From JBBQNR01 sp963774075 (lineage in GTDB: Bacteria; Actinomycetota; Thermoleophilia; Solirubrobacterales; JBBDJG01): 64,000 nt of DNA. The position numbers and the translations under genes were made by a program. Location: contig CAVZDP010000001.1 in NCBI GenBank assembly GCA_963774075.1, forward strand, positions 296,720-360,719, given 5' to 3'. Positions 7,472 through 16,330 of the stretch are shown in pieces (positions within the stretch are counted from its first letter, which is position 1; each line of letters opens with the position of its first letter). The notes beneath the pieces are model-generated. The model searched no databases, was not told the DNA's origin, and worked only from the letters and a program-made list of their open reading frames with translations.

Positions 7472-9715
7472 CTAGCGCCTGCGCCGCCGCCGCTTGCGCC
7501 GGGGGCGTGGCTGCGGCTCGGCAGGCTTCGGCTTGGAGCCGATCAGGCTCCGGGCGACGCCCTCCGCCTCCGCGGCGCTGTTCGCGGGGGCGATGTGCAC
7601 CGTCAGCTGAAGCTTCTTGAAGAGCGCGCGGTGGGCGAGCCCGATGGCCAGCGTTGGGCCGGGCTTCGGTGAGGCGCCCTGTGCCTTCGGTCTGAAGGAG
7701 TGCGCCGACCCGCGCCGGTGGCCGGTCGGCACGACGACGTAGCCGCCTTCCGTTCCCGCCACGTAGAAGTAGGCGACGTTGCGCATCCGCACCCGGCGGC
7801 GAGGCTGGAACTGGGCGGCCAGCGTGACGCGCTGGCCGTCGCGAAGCAGCGCTTCGATGGTGCCCTCGCGGCCCCAGCTCGGGAACAGGACGTCCACCGA
7901 GTAGCGGGCGCGCTTGCGGCGTGTGATCCTCCAGCGGGTCTGGATCGACTTGGCGAGGAAGCGATGCGTCGTCTCGACCGCTGCCTCGGACGACTCGGCG
8001 ATGCCTTTCGCGACCAGCTTGTCGAACGCTCCGGCATAGGGCCGGGGCGGGTATTGCGTCGTGGCTCGCAGCAGCGATCCGCGCGGTGAGCTTACGAGCT
8101 GTAGGGGCGGCGGCTGCAGCGGGTTCACAACCGGCCGGCCCTGCTGCGAGCGCAGCACTGCGCGAGCGCGCTGGTCGCGGACGACGACGCCGAAGCTGGC
8201 CCACGGCCGGCCGCCGACGTTGGCCACGACTCCCGCATCGCGGCCGTGCAGGCGGGCCAGCTCGACGCCGCCGTAGGGAAGGGCGTTCTGGCTGACGGTC
8301 ACGATCGCGGTCGAGTACTCCGGGGTGGTGACGGCGAGCCTGCCGATGTCGGAGTCGAGCGCGTACAGGGGAGGCGGCGGCTCGGCGCTCACCGCCGCTA
8401 GGCCGAGCGCCACCGCGCGGGCGGCGTCGGCCTGCACGCGGCAGGCGAAGAGCTCTCGCACGCTCGGCCCGACGGGGCTCTTGGTGAGGTCGTAGAGCAC
8501 GCCCGGGGCGATCCCGGTCCCGTCGCCGGTCGTGCGGGCGAGCCGCGCGTACAGCCGGAAGCCCTGGTCGAACATGTACTTGGCCCAGCGCCCGATCGCC
8601 GGATCCGCCTGAAAGCGCGGCGAGAGCGCGATCGCGAGCAGGCCCTGGCGGGCCAGCGCGAACGTGCGGCCCTGGTGCCAGCGCTTGAAGCTGAAGCCGG
8701 TGTCCCAGTTGAGGTAGCCGGCGTGCGTCCAGTACCCGCACACGATGCGCTCGACCCACGCCCGCAGGAGACGTATCTGCTCGGGTGGGTGGGGCGGCAT
8801 GCCGGCGCGCAGCGCGCGCTCGTACCAGATCAGGAAGTGGCAGGTCATGTTCGCGTACTCCGCGCTGTCGATGTTCAGCCCATGCCCGGGCGGCTTGTGA
8901 GGCAGGTAGTGGAAGCGGTACCCGGGTCCGAGGTTCGGCGAGCCGCCCGGCGTGAGCGGCTGCGTGATGCCTGCGATGAAGCGACTCACCTGCTGGCCGT
9001 AGTCGAGCCGCAGCAGGTCGTCGACGCCGCTGACCGTCGAGAAGTGCGCGTACATCTCGCAGTGCCAGTTGATCTGGTTCAGGCGCACGTTCGGGAAGCG
9101 GTAGAACGAGCCGAGCGCGCAACGTGCGATGCGGTCCTCGATCATCGTCGTGGTCTCCTGCGGCAGCTTCAGGACATCCCGGGCCCGCCACGCGTACATC
9201 AGCGCCTCCGCCACCTTGGGGTCGATCGACTTGTCCATCGCCGCGTCTCTCGTGGTCAGGCTCTCCACCCAGCCTGGCACGTGAAACTGGGGGTCGGGCT
9301 CGATTGGGCTCTGCTGCTCGCTCCACGGCGGCGAGTCGCACAGGCGCCGGGCGAGCTTGCGCGCGCGGTCGTCCTGGCGGCAGGCGCCGCGGTGGCCGGT
9401 CAGGGCCGCGATGGCGTGCGTGGTGAGCAGGGCGCTGTTGTGGTAGATCCGACCGTTGCTGCTGTTCCCCGACCGGTAGTAGGAGCGGTCGGGGTCCCAG
9501 AGCTGGTCGAAGTAGGGCGCCAGCCAGTCGGCGAATCGCCAGTAATCCGCCTCTCCGAGGGGCGGGGCCGGCAGGATCGGCGGAGGGTCCGTGAGCCTCG
9601 CCTGTGTCGCGGGCGCCCCGAGCGCCGCCGGCAGCGGCCCGGCCAGGCCGCTCGCCATCGCACCACCGGCGACCTGGGCCGAATTGATCAGGAATCTTCT
9701 TCGCGTCAGCTCCAT
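7472..9715 (-). CDS. Large Tat-exported protein of unknown function
   Basis: 747 residues from the ATG at 9715. The N-terminus is a twin-arginine signal (MELTRRRFLINSAQVAGG, then a hydrophobic stretch and Ala-rich cleavage region), so the folded protein is exported. The body has many Trp/Tyr-rich helical segments (e.g. YWRFADWLAPYFDQLWDPD), which could form an alpha/alpha barrel like those of polysaccharide lyases or hydrolases. The C-terminal third is beta-rich. The last residues are an unusual Arg/Lys/Pro tail (KPAEPQPRPRRKRRRRRR), perhaps a cell-surface anchor. I do not recognise a named family. It is the last gene of the minus-strand run, and radA starts divergently at 9839. Confidence 0.72.
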   Translation of the reverse strand: MELTRRRFLINSAQVAGGAMASGLAGPLPAALGAPATQARLTDPPPILPAPPLGEADYWRFADWLAPYFDQLWDPDRSYYRSGNSSNGRIYHNSALLTTHAIAALTGHRGACRQDDRARKLARRLCDSPPWSEQQSPIEPDPQFHVPGWVESLTTRDAAMDKSIDPKVAEALMYAWRARDVLKLPQETTTMIEDRIARCALGSFYRFPNVRLNQINWHCEMYAHFSTVSGVDDLLRLDYGQQVSRFIAGITQPLTPGGSPNLGPGYRFHYLPHKPPGHGLNIDSAEYANMTCHFLIWYERALRAGMPPHPPEQIRLLRAWVERIVCGYWTHAGYLNWDTGFSFKRWHQGRTFALARQGLLAIALSPRFQADPAIGRWAKYMFDQGFRLYARLARTTGDGTGIAPGVLYDLTKSPVGPSVRELFACRVQADAARAVALGLAAVSAEPPPPLYALDSDIGRLAVTTPEYSTAIVTVSQNALPYGGVELARLHGRDAGVVANVGGRPWASFGVVVRDQRARAVLRSQQGRPVVNPLQPPPLQLVSSPRGSLLRATTQYPPRPYAGAFDKLVAKGIAESSEAAVETTHRFLAKSIQTRWRITRRKRARYSVDVLFPSWGREGTIEALLRDGQRVTLAAQFQPRRRVRMRNVAYFYVAGTEGGYVVVPTGHRRGSAHSFRPKAQGASPKPGPTLAIGLAHRALFKKLQLTVHIAPANSAAEAEGVARSLIGSKPKPAEPQPRPRRKRRRRRR

Positions 9716-9838
9716 GGTCGAGCGGCCGGCGGCCGAAGCAGAACAGGGTGCCATGTCGCGCGGGTAGATGCGTCGGCCCGCGGTCTTAAAGTGATGCGTC
9801 TCCCGCAGCGCGCCGAGCGCAGCCGGCGGAAGCCTCCG

Positions 9839-11263
9839 ATGCCCAGATCACTGACACGATTTGCCTGCACGTCCTGCGGCGGCGACACGCCGCGCTGGAT
9901 GGGCCGCTGCCCCGGTTGTGGCGAGTGGAACACGCTCGTGGAGGAGCCGGTCGCGGCGGCGCCGGTGGCGCGCAAGTCGGGGCAGCAGCAGGCGAAGCCC
10001 CGCCAGCCGGTGCTGCTGGCGGAAATCGAGCCGGCGAAGACCGAGCGCCTGTCGACCCTGAGCTCGGAGCTCGACCGCGTTCTCGGCGGCGGGCTCGTGC
10101 CCGGCTCCGTGGTGCTGATCGGCGGCTCGCCGGGGATCGGCAAGAGCACGCTGATGAGCACGGCGCTGTCGAGCCTCCAGGGCGCCGGCCGCAAGACCCT
10201 TTACGTGAGCGGGGAGGAGTCCGCCGCCCAGGTGCGGCTTCGCGCCGAGCGGCTCGACCCCGGTGCGCTTTCGGTGCCGGTGCTGCCCGAGACGTCGCTA
10301 GAGACCGTGATCGCGACGCTCGAGGCCGAGCCGCCGGACGTCTGCGTAATCGATTCCATGCAGACGCTCCAGTCCGCGAGCCTCGGAGGCGCAGCCGGGA
10401 GCGTGGGGCAGGTGCGTGAGGTGGCTTCCCGCCTCGAGCGCTTCGCGCGTGAGACTGGGGCGGCGATGATCCTGGTCGGGCACGTGACCAAGGAGGGCTC
10501 GCTCGCGGGCCCTCGCGTGGTCGAGCACGCCGTTGACTGCGTGCTCCAGTTCGAGGGTGAGCGGGAGCGGCCCTACCGCATCCTGCGGGCGCTCAAGAAC
10601 CGCTTCGGCTCGACCAACGAGGTCGGCGTCTTCGAGATGGGCCCCACCGGCCTGCGCGAGGTCGGCGACCCGTCGGGGCGCTTTGCCGGCGAGGCGAGCA
10701 GCGCTCCCGGCTCATGCGTGCTCTGCTCCATGGAGGGCTCGCGGGCGCTGCTCGTGGAAGTTCAGGCGCTCGTCGCGCCGACGGAGGTCGTGCCCCCGCG
10801 GCGGCTCGCGAACGGCATCGACCGCAACCGGTTGAGCCTCGTGCTCGCGGTGCTCTCCCGCCATGTCGAGCGTTCGCTGGGCGGCGGCGCGGCGCTCTCC
10901 GCCTCCGACGTCTTCGTCAGTATCGCCGGCGGCGTGCGCGTCGACGAGCCGGGCGCCGATCTCGCGGTCGCCCTCGCGGTCGCCTCCGCGGCGACGGGGA
11001 CCTCCCTTGCCGCGGGCGAAGGGCCGATGGCATGCTTCGGGGAGATCGGCCTGACGAGCGAGCTTCGCTACGTCGGGCACGCCGATCGCCGCCTGGAGGA
11101 GGCGCGCCGGTTCGGATTGCAGACCGTGATCGCTCCGGGCGCCTGCCTCGAGCAGGACGACCGTCGCTCGGCCGCTCAGCGCGGCGCCTTCGGCGCAGCG
11201 ACGCTCTCGGATGCGCTCACGTTCGCGCTTCGTGCGGAGCGCCCCGTGCGCCGGGTGGCGTAG
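9839..11263 (+). CDS. radA: DNA repair protein RadA
   Basis: 474 residues with the full RadA architecture: an N-terminal zinc finger (C10-x2-C13 and C24-x2-C27), a RecA-like ATPase with Walker A GGSPGIGKST (95-104), the RadA signature KNRFG, and a C-terminal Lon-protease-like domain. RadA is a hexameric helicase that extends D-loops and processes branched recombination intermediates. The ATG at 9839 is chosen because the zinc finger begins immediately after it and GGCGGAAG lies 6 bases upstream; the open frame further left is antisense to the Tat-exported gene. disA follows after 93 bases, the order known from Firmicutes and actinobacteria. Confidence 0.97.
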   Translation: MPRSLTRFACTSCGGDTPRWMGRCPGCGEWNTLVEEPVAAAPVARKSGQQQAKPRQPVLLAEIEPAKTERLSTLSSELDRVLGGGLVPGSVVLIGGSPGIGKSTLMSTALSSLQGAGRKTLYVSGEESAAQVRLRAERLDPGALSVPVLPETSLETVIATLEAEPPDVCVIDSMQTLQSASLGGAAGSVGQVREVASRLERFARETGAAMILVGHVTKEGSLAGPRVVEHAVDCVLQFEGERERPYRILRALKNRFGSTNEVGVFEMGPTGLREVGDPSGRFAGEASSAPGSCVLCSMEGSRALLVEVQALVAPTEVVPPRRLANGIDRNRLSLVLAVLSRHVERSLGGGAALSASDVFVSIAGGVRVDEPGADLAVALAVASAATGTSLAAGEGPMACFGEIGLTSELRYVGHADRRLEEARRFGLQTVIAPGACLEQDDRRSAAQRGAFGAATLSDALTFALRAERPVRRVA

Positions 11264-11356
11264 AGGCCTCCGCCGGCCTTTCTGGCCGTCCCGCTCGTAG
11301 CAATTGGCGCTTTCCTGGCTGACCGCGCCTCAGCAGGGATTTTCCTATCATGGTCC

Positions 11357-12469
11357 GTGATGGCGCGAGTTGGAGAAGAATCACCAGAGCTCCAATCGCG
11401 ACAAGAGCCTCGGCTGCTGAGGGCGCTCGAGATGGTCTCCCCGGGCACTGCGCTGAGGGAAGGCATGGACAACGTGGTCCTGGCCCGCACCGGTGGGCTG
11501 ATCGTGATCGGCGAAGAGGACGAGCTGGCGCCGCTCCTGTCGGGGGGCATCAAGCTCGACATCGAGTACAGCCCGGCGATCCTCTACCAGCTCGCGAAGA
11601 TGGACGGCGCGATCACGCTCTCCCAGAACGCGACGAAGATCATCTGGGCGAACGTCCAGTTGACGCCCGATCCCACGATCGTCACGCGTGAGACGGGCAC
11701 GCGGCACAGGACGGCCGAGCGCGTCTCCAAGCAGACGAGCGGCCTCGTGATCTCGATCTCCGAGCGGCGCGAGGTCGTGTCGCTCTTTGCCGACGGCGCC
11801 AAGTACATCCTTCAGGAGATCCCCGCGGTGCTCGCCAAGGCCAACCAGGCTCTGGCGACGCTCGACAAGTACCGCACGCGCCACGACCAGGTGTCGATGC
11901 GGCTGACTGCGCTCGAATTCGAGGGCGGAGTCACTCTTCACGACGCGCTCACGGTTCTTCAGCGAGCCGAGATGGTGACGCGAATGGGCGCCGAGATCGA
12001 GCGCTACATCGTCGAGCTAGGCGCGGAGGGCCGGCTGATCGAGGCGCAGCTCGAGGACATGCTGGTCGGAGTATCAGCCGACCGATCCTCGCTGGTCCAC
12101 GACTACCTCGTCGACCCGTCCGAGGAGAACTACGCGATGGTGATGGAGTCGCTGCCGAGGTTGCCGCATCCCGACCTGCTCGACTTCGGTCGCCTAGGGG
12201 AGCTGCTCGGCTACGACCGCAAGCTGAACACGCTCGACTTTCCGGTGACGCCCCGAGGGCATCGCATCCTCGGCAAGATTCCGCGGCTCCCGGAGACGGT
12301 CGTGCAGAACGTTGTAACGGACTTTGCCCGCCTCGACGAGCTCATGACGGCCACCGCCGGCGAGCTCGAGGCGGTTGACGGCGTGGGCGAGGTCCGCGCA
12401 AAGGAGATCAGGGAGGGCTTGAGGAGGCTTCAGGAGATCAACCTGGTCGACAGGTACCTGCAAACCTAG
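11357..12469 (+). CDS. disA: DNA integrity scanning diadenylate cyclase DisA
   Basis: 370 residues from GTG 11357; ATG 11360 is equally possible. The N-terminal DAC domain has both catalytic motifs, DGA (83-85) and RHRTAER (116-122). A helical linker follows, then a C-terminal helix-hairpin-helix DNA-binding domain (VDGVGEVRAKEI). DisA condenses two ATP into c-di-AMP while scanning DNA, and stalls at branched structures; RadA, encoded just upstream, inhibits it in Bacillus. Its product is the probable ligand of the riboswitch at 49847-50024 in this window. All catalytic residues I can check are present. Confidence 0.97.
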   Translation: MMARVGEESPELQSRQEPRLLRALEMVSPGTALREGMDNVVLARTGGLIVIGEEDELAPLLSGGIKLDIEYSPAILYQLAKMDGAITLSQNATKIIWANVQLTPDPTIVTRETGTRHRTAERVSKQTSGLVISISERREVVSLFADGAKYILQEIPAVLAKANQALATLDKYRTRHDQVSMRLTALEFEGGVTLHDALTVLQRAEMVTRMGAEIERYIVELGAEGRLIEAQLEDMLVGVSADRSSLVHDYLVDPSEENYAMVMESLPRLPHPDLLDFGRLGELLGYDRKLNTLDFPVTPRGHRILGKIPRLPETVVQNVVTDFARLDELMTATAGELEAVDGVGEVRAKEIREGLRRLQEINLVDRYLQT

Positions 12470-12515
12470 CGCTCGCTCGCCCACCCGCACCCGCGGGCCG
12501 GCGGCATGCGCGCCA

Positions 12516-13103
12516 TTGGAGGGGGAAAACATTCCGCAGACGACAACGGTGGAGACCGAGAGCGAAATCTCCGTAAACGGCGGCATTCCCGCGACCTACA
12601 AGGTCGGGGACAAAGTCGTTTATCCGCATCACGGCGCCGGCAAGGTGCTCAAGAAGGAAAAGAAGGAGGTACTGGGCGACATGCGCGAGTACCTCACGAT
12701 CAAGATCCTCCACAACGACATGACGGTGATGGTGCCCTGCGAAAGCGCAGACCGCGCGGGCCTGCGCCGCGTCATCAACGAGGAGGCGGTGGAGCGCGTC
12801 CTCAACGTGCTGCGCGACGACATCAGCCTGATGCCCAAGAACTGGAACCGCCGCTTCAAGCACAACCGCGACAAGATGAAGACGGGGGACATCTACGAGC
12901 TCGCCGAGGTCGTGCGCAACCTCGCGATTCGCGACTTCCAGAAGGGACTTTCGACCGGCGAGAAACAGATGTTCACGCGCGCCAAGAAGATCCTGTCGTC
13001 CGAGCTGATGTACGCGCTCGACAAGGACGAGGGCGAGGCCGAGGAATATCTCGACCAGCTCCTGGAGGACACGAACCAAGCCCGCGCTGCCGCAGCCAGA
13101 TAG
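12516..13103 (+). CDS. carD: CarD family transcriptional regulator
   Basis: About 185-195 residues. The N-terminal CarD/TRCF RNA-polymerase-interacting domain reads YKVGDKVVYPHHGAGKVL. The helical C-terminal DNA-binding domain includes NWNRRFKHNRDKMKTGDIYELAEVVRNL. CarD binds the polymerase beta subunit and stabilises open complexes at housekeeping promoters. The start is uncertain. TTG 12516 lies within the only good ribosome binding site (GGAGGGGG, 12518-12525); an ATT at 12531 has ideal spacing; GTG 12549 is rather far. The conserved domain begins after all three. The ispD reading frame overlaps or abuts its end. Confidence 0.93.
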   Translation: MEGENIPQTTTVETESEISVNGGIPATYKVGDKVVYPHHGAGKVLKKEKKEVLGDMREYLTIKILHNDMTVMVPCESADRAGLRRVINEEAVERVLNVLRDDISLMPKNWNRRFKHNRDKMKTGDIYELAEVVRNLAIRDFQKGLSTGEKQMFTRAKKILSSELMYALDKDEGEAEEYLDQLLEDTNQARAAAAR

Positions 13104-13788
13104 TGGTAGGGCGGTAGCCCTGATTGCGGCCGCCGGTGCCGGGGAGCGTCTCCGCGCCGGCGAGCCGAAGGCGCTCGCCGAGCTGGCGGGCCGGCCGCTC
13201 GTCGCGTGGTGCCTGCGCTCTTTCCAGGCCTGCTCCGCCGTGGAAGGCGCCGTGATCGCGGCCCCGCCCGGCTTCGAGCAGGCGCTCCGTGATGTGGCCG
13301 CGCGCGAAGCCCCGGAGCTCGAGACGGAGGTTGTGGCCGGAGCCGGGAGCCGCTCGGGATCCGTCGCCTGCGCTCTGGCGGCGGCAGCGGACGCCGCGGT
13401 CGTCGTGGTTCACGATGCCGCCAGGCCACTCGTGACGGCTGAGCTGATCGAGCGCTGTCTCGCCGAGCTCGACCGCAGGGGCTGCGACGGGGTCGTCGCG
13501 GCGGCCCGGGCGACCGACGCGATCAAGGAGGCCGACCGCGGGGGTCGGGTCACCGCCACGCTGGATCGGGAGCGCCTGTGGGCGGTCCAGACGCCCCAGG
13601 CCTTTCGGGCGGCATCGCTCCGTGCGGCGCTCTCGTCGGACGCGCTGGAGCGCGCTTATGACGACGCCCAGCTCGTCGAGGCCGCGGGCGGCGACGTCCG
13701 TATCGTGGAGGCCCCGCGCGACAACCTGAAGGTCACGACCGCGCTCGACCTGCGGATCGCGGAGCTGCTGCTGGCCGAGGCGGGATAG
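13087..13788 (+). CDS. ispD: 2-C-methyl-D-erythritol 4-phosphate cytidylyltransferase IspD
   Basis: The product carries the CTP-binding loop ALIAAAGAGERLRAGEPKAL, the central HDAARPLVT and a C-terminal DNLKVTTALDL, so it is IspD of the MEP isoprenoid pathway, joining CTP to MEP. No ATG, GTG or TTG exists in frame between the stop at 13006 and the first conserved residues. CTG 13087 would give 233 residues, a normal length, overlapping carD by 17 bases. Alternatively one G is missing near 13113, in which case GTG 13103 (overlapping the carD stop) would read VVGRVALIAAAG. The IspD identity is secure; the start is not. Confidence 0.9.
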   Translation: MPQPDSGRAVALIAAAGAGERLRAGEPKALAELAGRPLVAWCLRSFQACSAVEGAVIAAPPGFEQALRDVAAREAPELETEVVAGAGSRSGSVACALAAAADAAVVVVHDAARPLVTAELIERCLAELDRRGCDGVVAAARATDAIKEADRGGRVTATLDRERLWAVQTPQAFRAASLRAALSSDALERAYDDAQLVEAAGGDVRIVEAPRDNLKVTTALDLRIAELLLAEAG

Positions 13789-14625
13789 TTGCTGACGGAC
13801 TACCACACCCACCTCCGTCCCGACGATCCCGAGGCGAGCCCGGACCGCTACTTCACCGTGCAGAACGCCGAGCGCTACCTGGAGGCCGCCGCGGAGCACG
13901 GGGTCGAGGAGCTCGGGTTCTCCGAGCACGTCTACCGCTTCCGCGAGGCGCTTCAGATCTGGCGTCACCCCTTCTGGGAGCAGTACGCGGTCGACGATCT
14001 CGACCGCTACTGCGAGTTCGTCGAGGCGCTCAAGGCGGCCGGGCACGGAGTCAAGCTCGGCCTCGAGGTGGACTACATTCCCGGTCGCGAGGATCGCATC
14101 GCGGACCTGCTGGACGGGTGGCCCTTCGACTACGTGATCGGCTCGGTCCACTTCATCGCCGATCGAGCGGTCGACCACGAGGGCTACGACGCGTGGCGCG
14201 AGTCCGATCCCGACGGCGTCTGGAGCGAGTACTTCCGCTGCTTCGGCGACGCGGCGGCGAGCGGTCTCTTCGACGTGCTCGCGCATCCGGACCTCGTCAA
14301 GGTCTGGGGCGCCGAGCGTCCTGCGCCACCGCGGGACCCGCGCCACTACTACGAGCTCGCGATGGACGGAATCCGCGCTTGTGATGCCGCGATCGAGGTG
14401 TCGACCGCCGGCCTTCGAAAGCCGGTGCGCGAGATCTATCCCTCGCGTGACCTGCTCGCAATGTGTCTCGAGGCCGGCAGGCCGGTCGCGCTGTCGTCGG
14501 ACGCGCACGTGCCGGAGCACATCGGCTTCGAGTTCGAGACGGCGGTAGTGCTGCTGCGCGCGGCGGGGGTGGAGCGAATCGCGGTCTTCAGCGAACGGGT
14601 GCGAACGGAGGAGCCGGTCGGGTGA
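13789..14625 (+). CDS. PHP domain phosphoesterase, histidinol-phosphatase type
   Basis: 278 residues starting with TTG directly after the ispD stop. It shows the four PHP metal-binding motifs in order: DYHTH near the N-terminus, SEHV, GLEVDY with GSVHFI, and the late HPDLVK and SSDAH. Monofunctional histidinol-phosphate phosphatases (HisK/HisJ type) look like this, but other PHP phosphoesterases do too, and no his genes are nearby. It lies inside the MEP-pathway gene pair, tightly coupled on both sides (ispF starts by a 4-base overlap). Confidence 0.82.
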   Translation: MLTDYHTHLRPDDPEASPDRYFTVQNAERYLEAAAEHGVEELGFSEHVYRFREALQIWRHPFWEQYAVDDLDRYCEFVEALKAAGHGVKLGLEVDYIPGREDRIADLLDGWPFDYVIGSVHFIADRAVDHEGYDAWRESDPDGVWSEYFRCFGDAAASGLFDVLAHPDLVKVWGAERPAPPRDPRHYYELAMDGIRACDAAIEVSTAGLRKPVREIYPSRDLLAMCLEAGRPVALSSDAHVPEHIGFEFETAVVLLRAAGVERIAVFSERVRTEEPVG

Positions 14626-15128
14626 GCATGGAGCGGCGAGTCGGGATCGGCTACGACACGCATCGCTTCAGCGGCGCTCGGCGGCTCGTGCTGGGCGGGA
14701 TCGAGGTTCCGGGGTCGCCCGGGCTTCAGGGTTACTCCGACTCCGACGTGCTCACTCACGCCGTCATCGACGCGGTGCTCGGGGCCGCGGCGCTCGGAGA
14801 CATCGGGCGCCACTACCCGGACACCGACCCGCGCCACCGCGATGCCGACAGCGTCGCCCTGCTCGAAGATGCGGTGGCCAAGCTGGCCGAAGCCGGGTGG
14901 CGGGTCGTGAACGTCGATGCGACCGTCGTCTGCGAGCAGCCACGGATCGCTCCGCTGGCCGGTGAAATGGCGAACAGGCTCGCGGCGGCGCTGAACGTGG
15001 GACCCGAGCAAGTGAGCGTCAAAGGCACGACGAACGAGGGGATGGGCTTCGTCGGCAGGGGAGAGGGGATCGCGACGATCGCGATCGCTCAGATCGAGCA
15101 CCCAGCAGGCGGCGGCGAGGGCGGATGA
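14622..15128 (+). CDS. ispF: 2-C-methyl-D-erythritol 2,4-cyclodiphosphate synthase IspF
   Basis: 168 residues from GTG 14622, which overlaps the preceding stop (GTGA); ATG 14628 is the alternative. Conserved features are the N-terminal GIGYDTHRF with zinc ligands, GYSDSDVLTHAVIDAVLGAAALGDIGRHYPD, and the C-terminal KGTTNEGMGFVGRGEGI. IspF cyclises CDP-ME 2-phosphate to MEcPP in the MEP pathway as a trimer. IspD, two genes upstream, makes the precursor used by IspE, which is not in this window. The stop overlaps the ATG of the following thiolase-like gene. Confidence 0.96.
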   Translation: MSMERRVGIGYDTHRFSGARRLVLGGIEVPGSPGLQGYSDSDVLTHAVIDAVLGAAALGDIGRHYPDTDPRHRDADSVALLEDAVAKLAEAGWRVVNVDATVVCEQPRIAPLAGEMANRLAAALNVGPEQVSVKGTTNEGMGFVGRGEGIATIAIAQIEHPAGGGEGG

Positions 15129-16330
15129 CGGCGTTCGGCGCCGCGGCGCCGGTGCGGCCGGTGGTGGTATCTGCGGGCTCGACGGCGATCGGAAGGCACC
15201 CGGACAGGACGCCGTCGGAGCTGGGGCTCGAGGCGCTCGATGCGGCGCTCGCCGGGGCGGGGCTCGAAGCGGGCGAGCTCGAGGGCCTCTTCCTCGTGCC
15301 GCACGGGTATGCGCGCGCACAGGCCCCGATCCGCCCGCAGCGGGTGGTCGAGGAGCTCGGTGTGCCCGTGCGCTCGCTCGTCGAGGTGGAGAACGGTGGC
15401 GCTTCGGCGCTGCTCGCCTTCAAGGCCGCCTGCCAGGACGTCGCGACCGGTCACCTCGAAGTCGCCGCCGTTATCGGAGCCCAGGCCGAGCGTGGCCTGT
15501 TCGACGCGGGCATCGACGAGGGGGACCTCGATCGGCCGCGGCTACTCGCGAGCATGCTCGGCCCCTACGTCGGAGCCTACGGAGTGCTCACGGCCGTGCC
15601 CTGCTACGCGCTGGTGTCGCAGCGCTACATGCACGAGCAGGGGGTCGAGCCGGCACAGGTGGCCGAGCTCCCCGTGCGGCTCCGCCGCCACGCGGCGCTA
15701 AACCCGAGAGCTGAGCAGCGCGACCCGATCACGGTCGCAGATGTGCTCGCCTCCAGGATCGTGAGCCCCCCGATCCACAAGCTCGAAGCACCGCCCTGGT
15801 CCGACGGCGCAGCCTGCGTGATCGTCAGCTCCGATCGCTGGGCTCGGTCGAGAGGCTTGGACGCCGTCGCCGTCACGGGTTGGGGAGAGGCGCACGACAG
15901 CTCGAACTTCCTCGCCTTCGAGTCGGGCCTGACCAACATGCCCTGGATGCGAGAGGCGCTCGAGATGGCGCTTTCGCGGGCGGGGCGATCGCTCGAAGAC
16001 GTCGACGTCGCTGAGGTCTACGGCGCCTTCGCGGCCTGCGAGCTGCTCACGTACGAGCAGATGGGGATCTTCGGCGGCGGGGAGGCGCCGGCCGCGGTTG
16101 CGGCCGGAGAAACGTCGCTCGGAGGACGAATCCCGATCAACACCTCGGGCGGCCGCCTGTCGCTCGGACACCCTCCGCAGGCAACGCCGCTGCTCGAGCT
16201 CCAGGAGCTCTGGGAGCAGCTCACGGGCCGAGCGGGGGAGCGGCAGGTCGACGGCGCGACGGTCGCGTTCGCGCAGGCCGAGCACGGGGTGATGAACGGC
16301 TCGGTGGTCGCCGTGTTGGAGGCGGCTTGA
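15125..16330 (+). CDS. Thiolase-fold protein of the SCP-x/Ltp type, lacking the nucleophilic cysteine
   Basis: 401 residues with thiolase topology. At the position of the usual active-site Cys the sequence is VEVENGGASALLAF, with Gly-Ala instead of Cys. A late His is kept in LSLGHPPQATPLLEL. Cys-less members include Ltp2-like retro-aldolases of steroid side-chain degradation, which need a DUF35 partner. The next gene, overlapping by 4 bases, encodes exactly such a DUF35 protein. A retro-aldolase or acyl-CoA lyase is therefore more likely than thiolysis; this is inference. It belongs to the ispF-cysS overlap chain, an odd place for a catabolic enzyme. Confidence 0.82.
   Translation: MTAFGAAAPVRPVVVSAGSTAIGRHPDRTPSELGLEALDAALAGAGLEAGELEGLFLVPHGYARAQAPIRPQRVVEELGVPVRSLVEVENGGASALLAFKAACQDVATGHLEVAAVIGAQAERGLFDAGIDEGDLDRPRLLASMLGPYVGAYGVLTAVPCYALVSQRYMHEQGVEPAQVAELPVRLRRHAALNPRAEQRDPITVADVLASRIVSPPIHKLEAPPWSDGAACVIVSSDRWARSRGLDAVAVTGWGEAHDSSNFLAFESGLTNMPWMREALEMALSRAGRSLEDVDVAEVYGAFAACELLTYEQMGIFGGGEAPAAVAAGETSLGGRIPINTSGGRLSLGHPPQATPLLELQELWEQLTGRAGERQVDGATVAFAQAEHGVMNGSVVAVLEAA

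Noticed and set aside
8675..9838. N-terminal extension of radA by nearly 390 residues
   Set aside because: It is antisense to the Tat-exported gene and lacks similarity; the RadA zinc finger begins right after ATG 9839.
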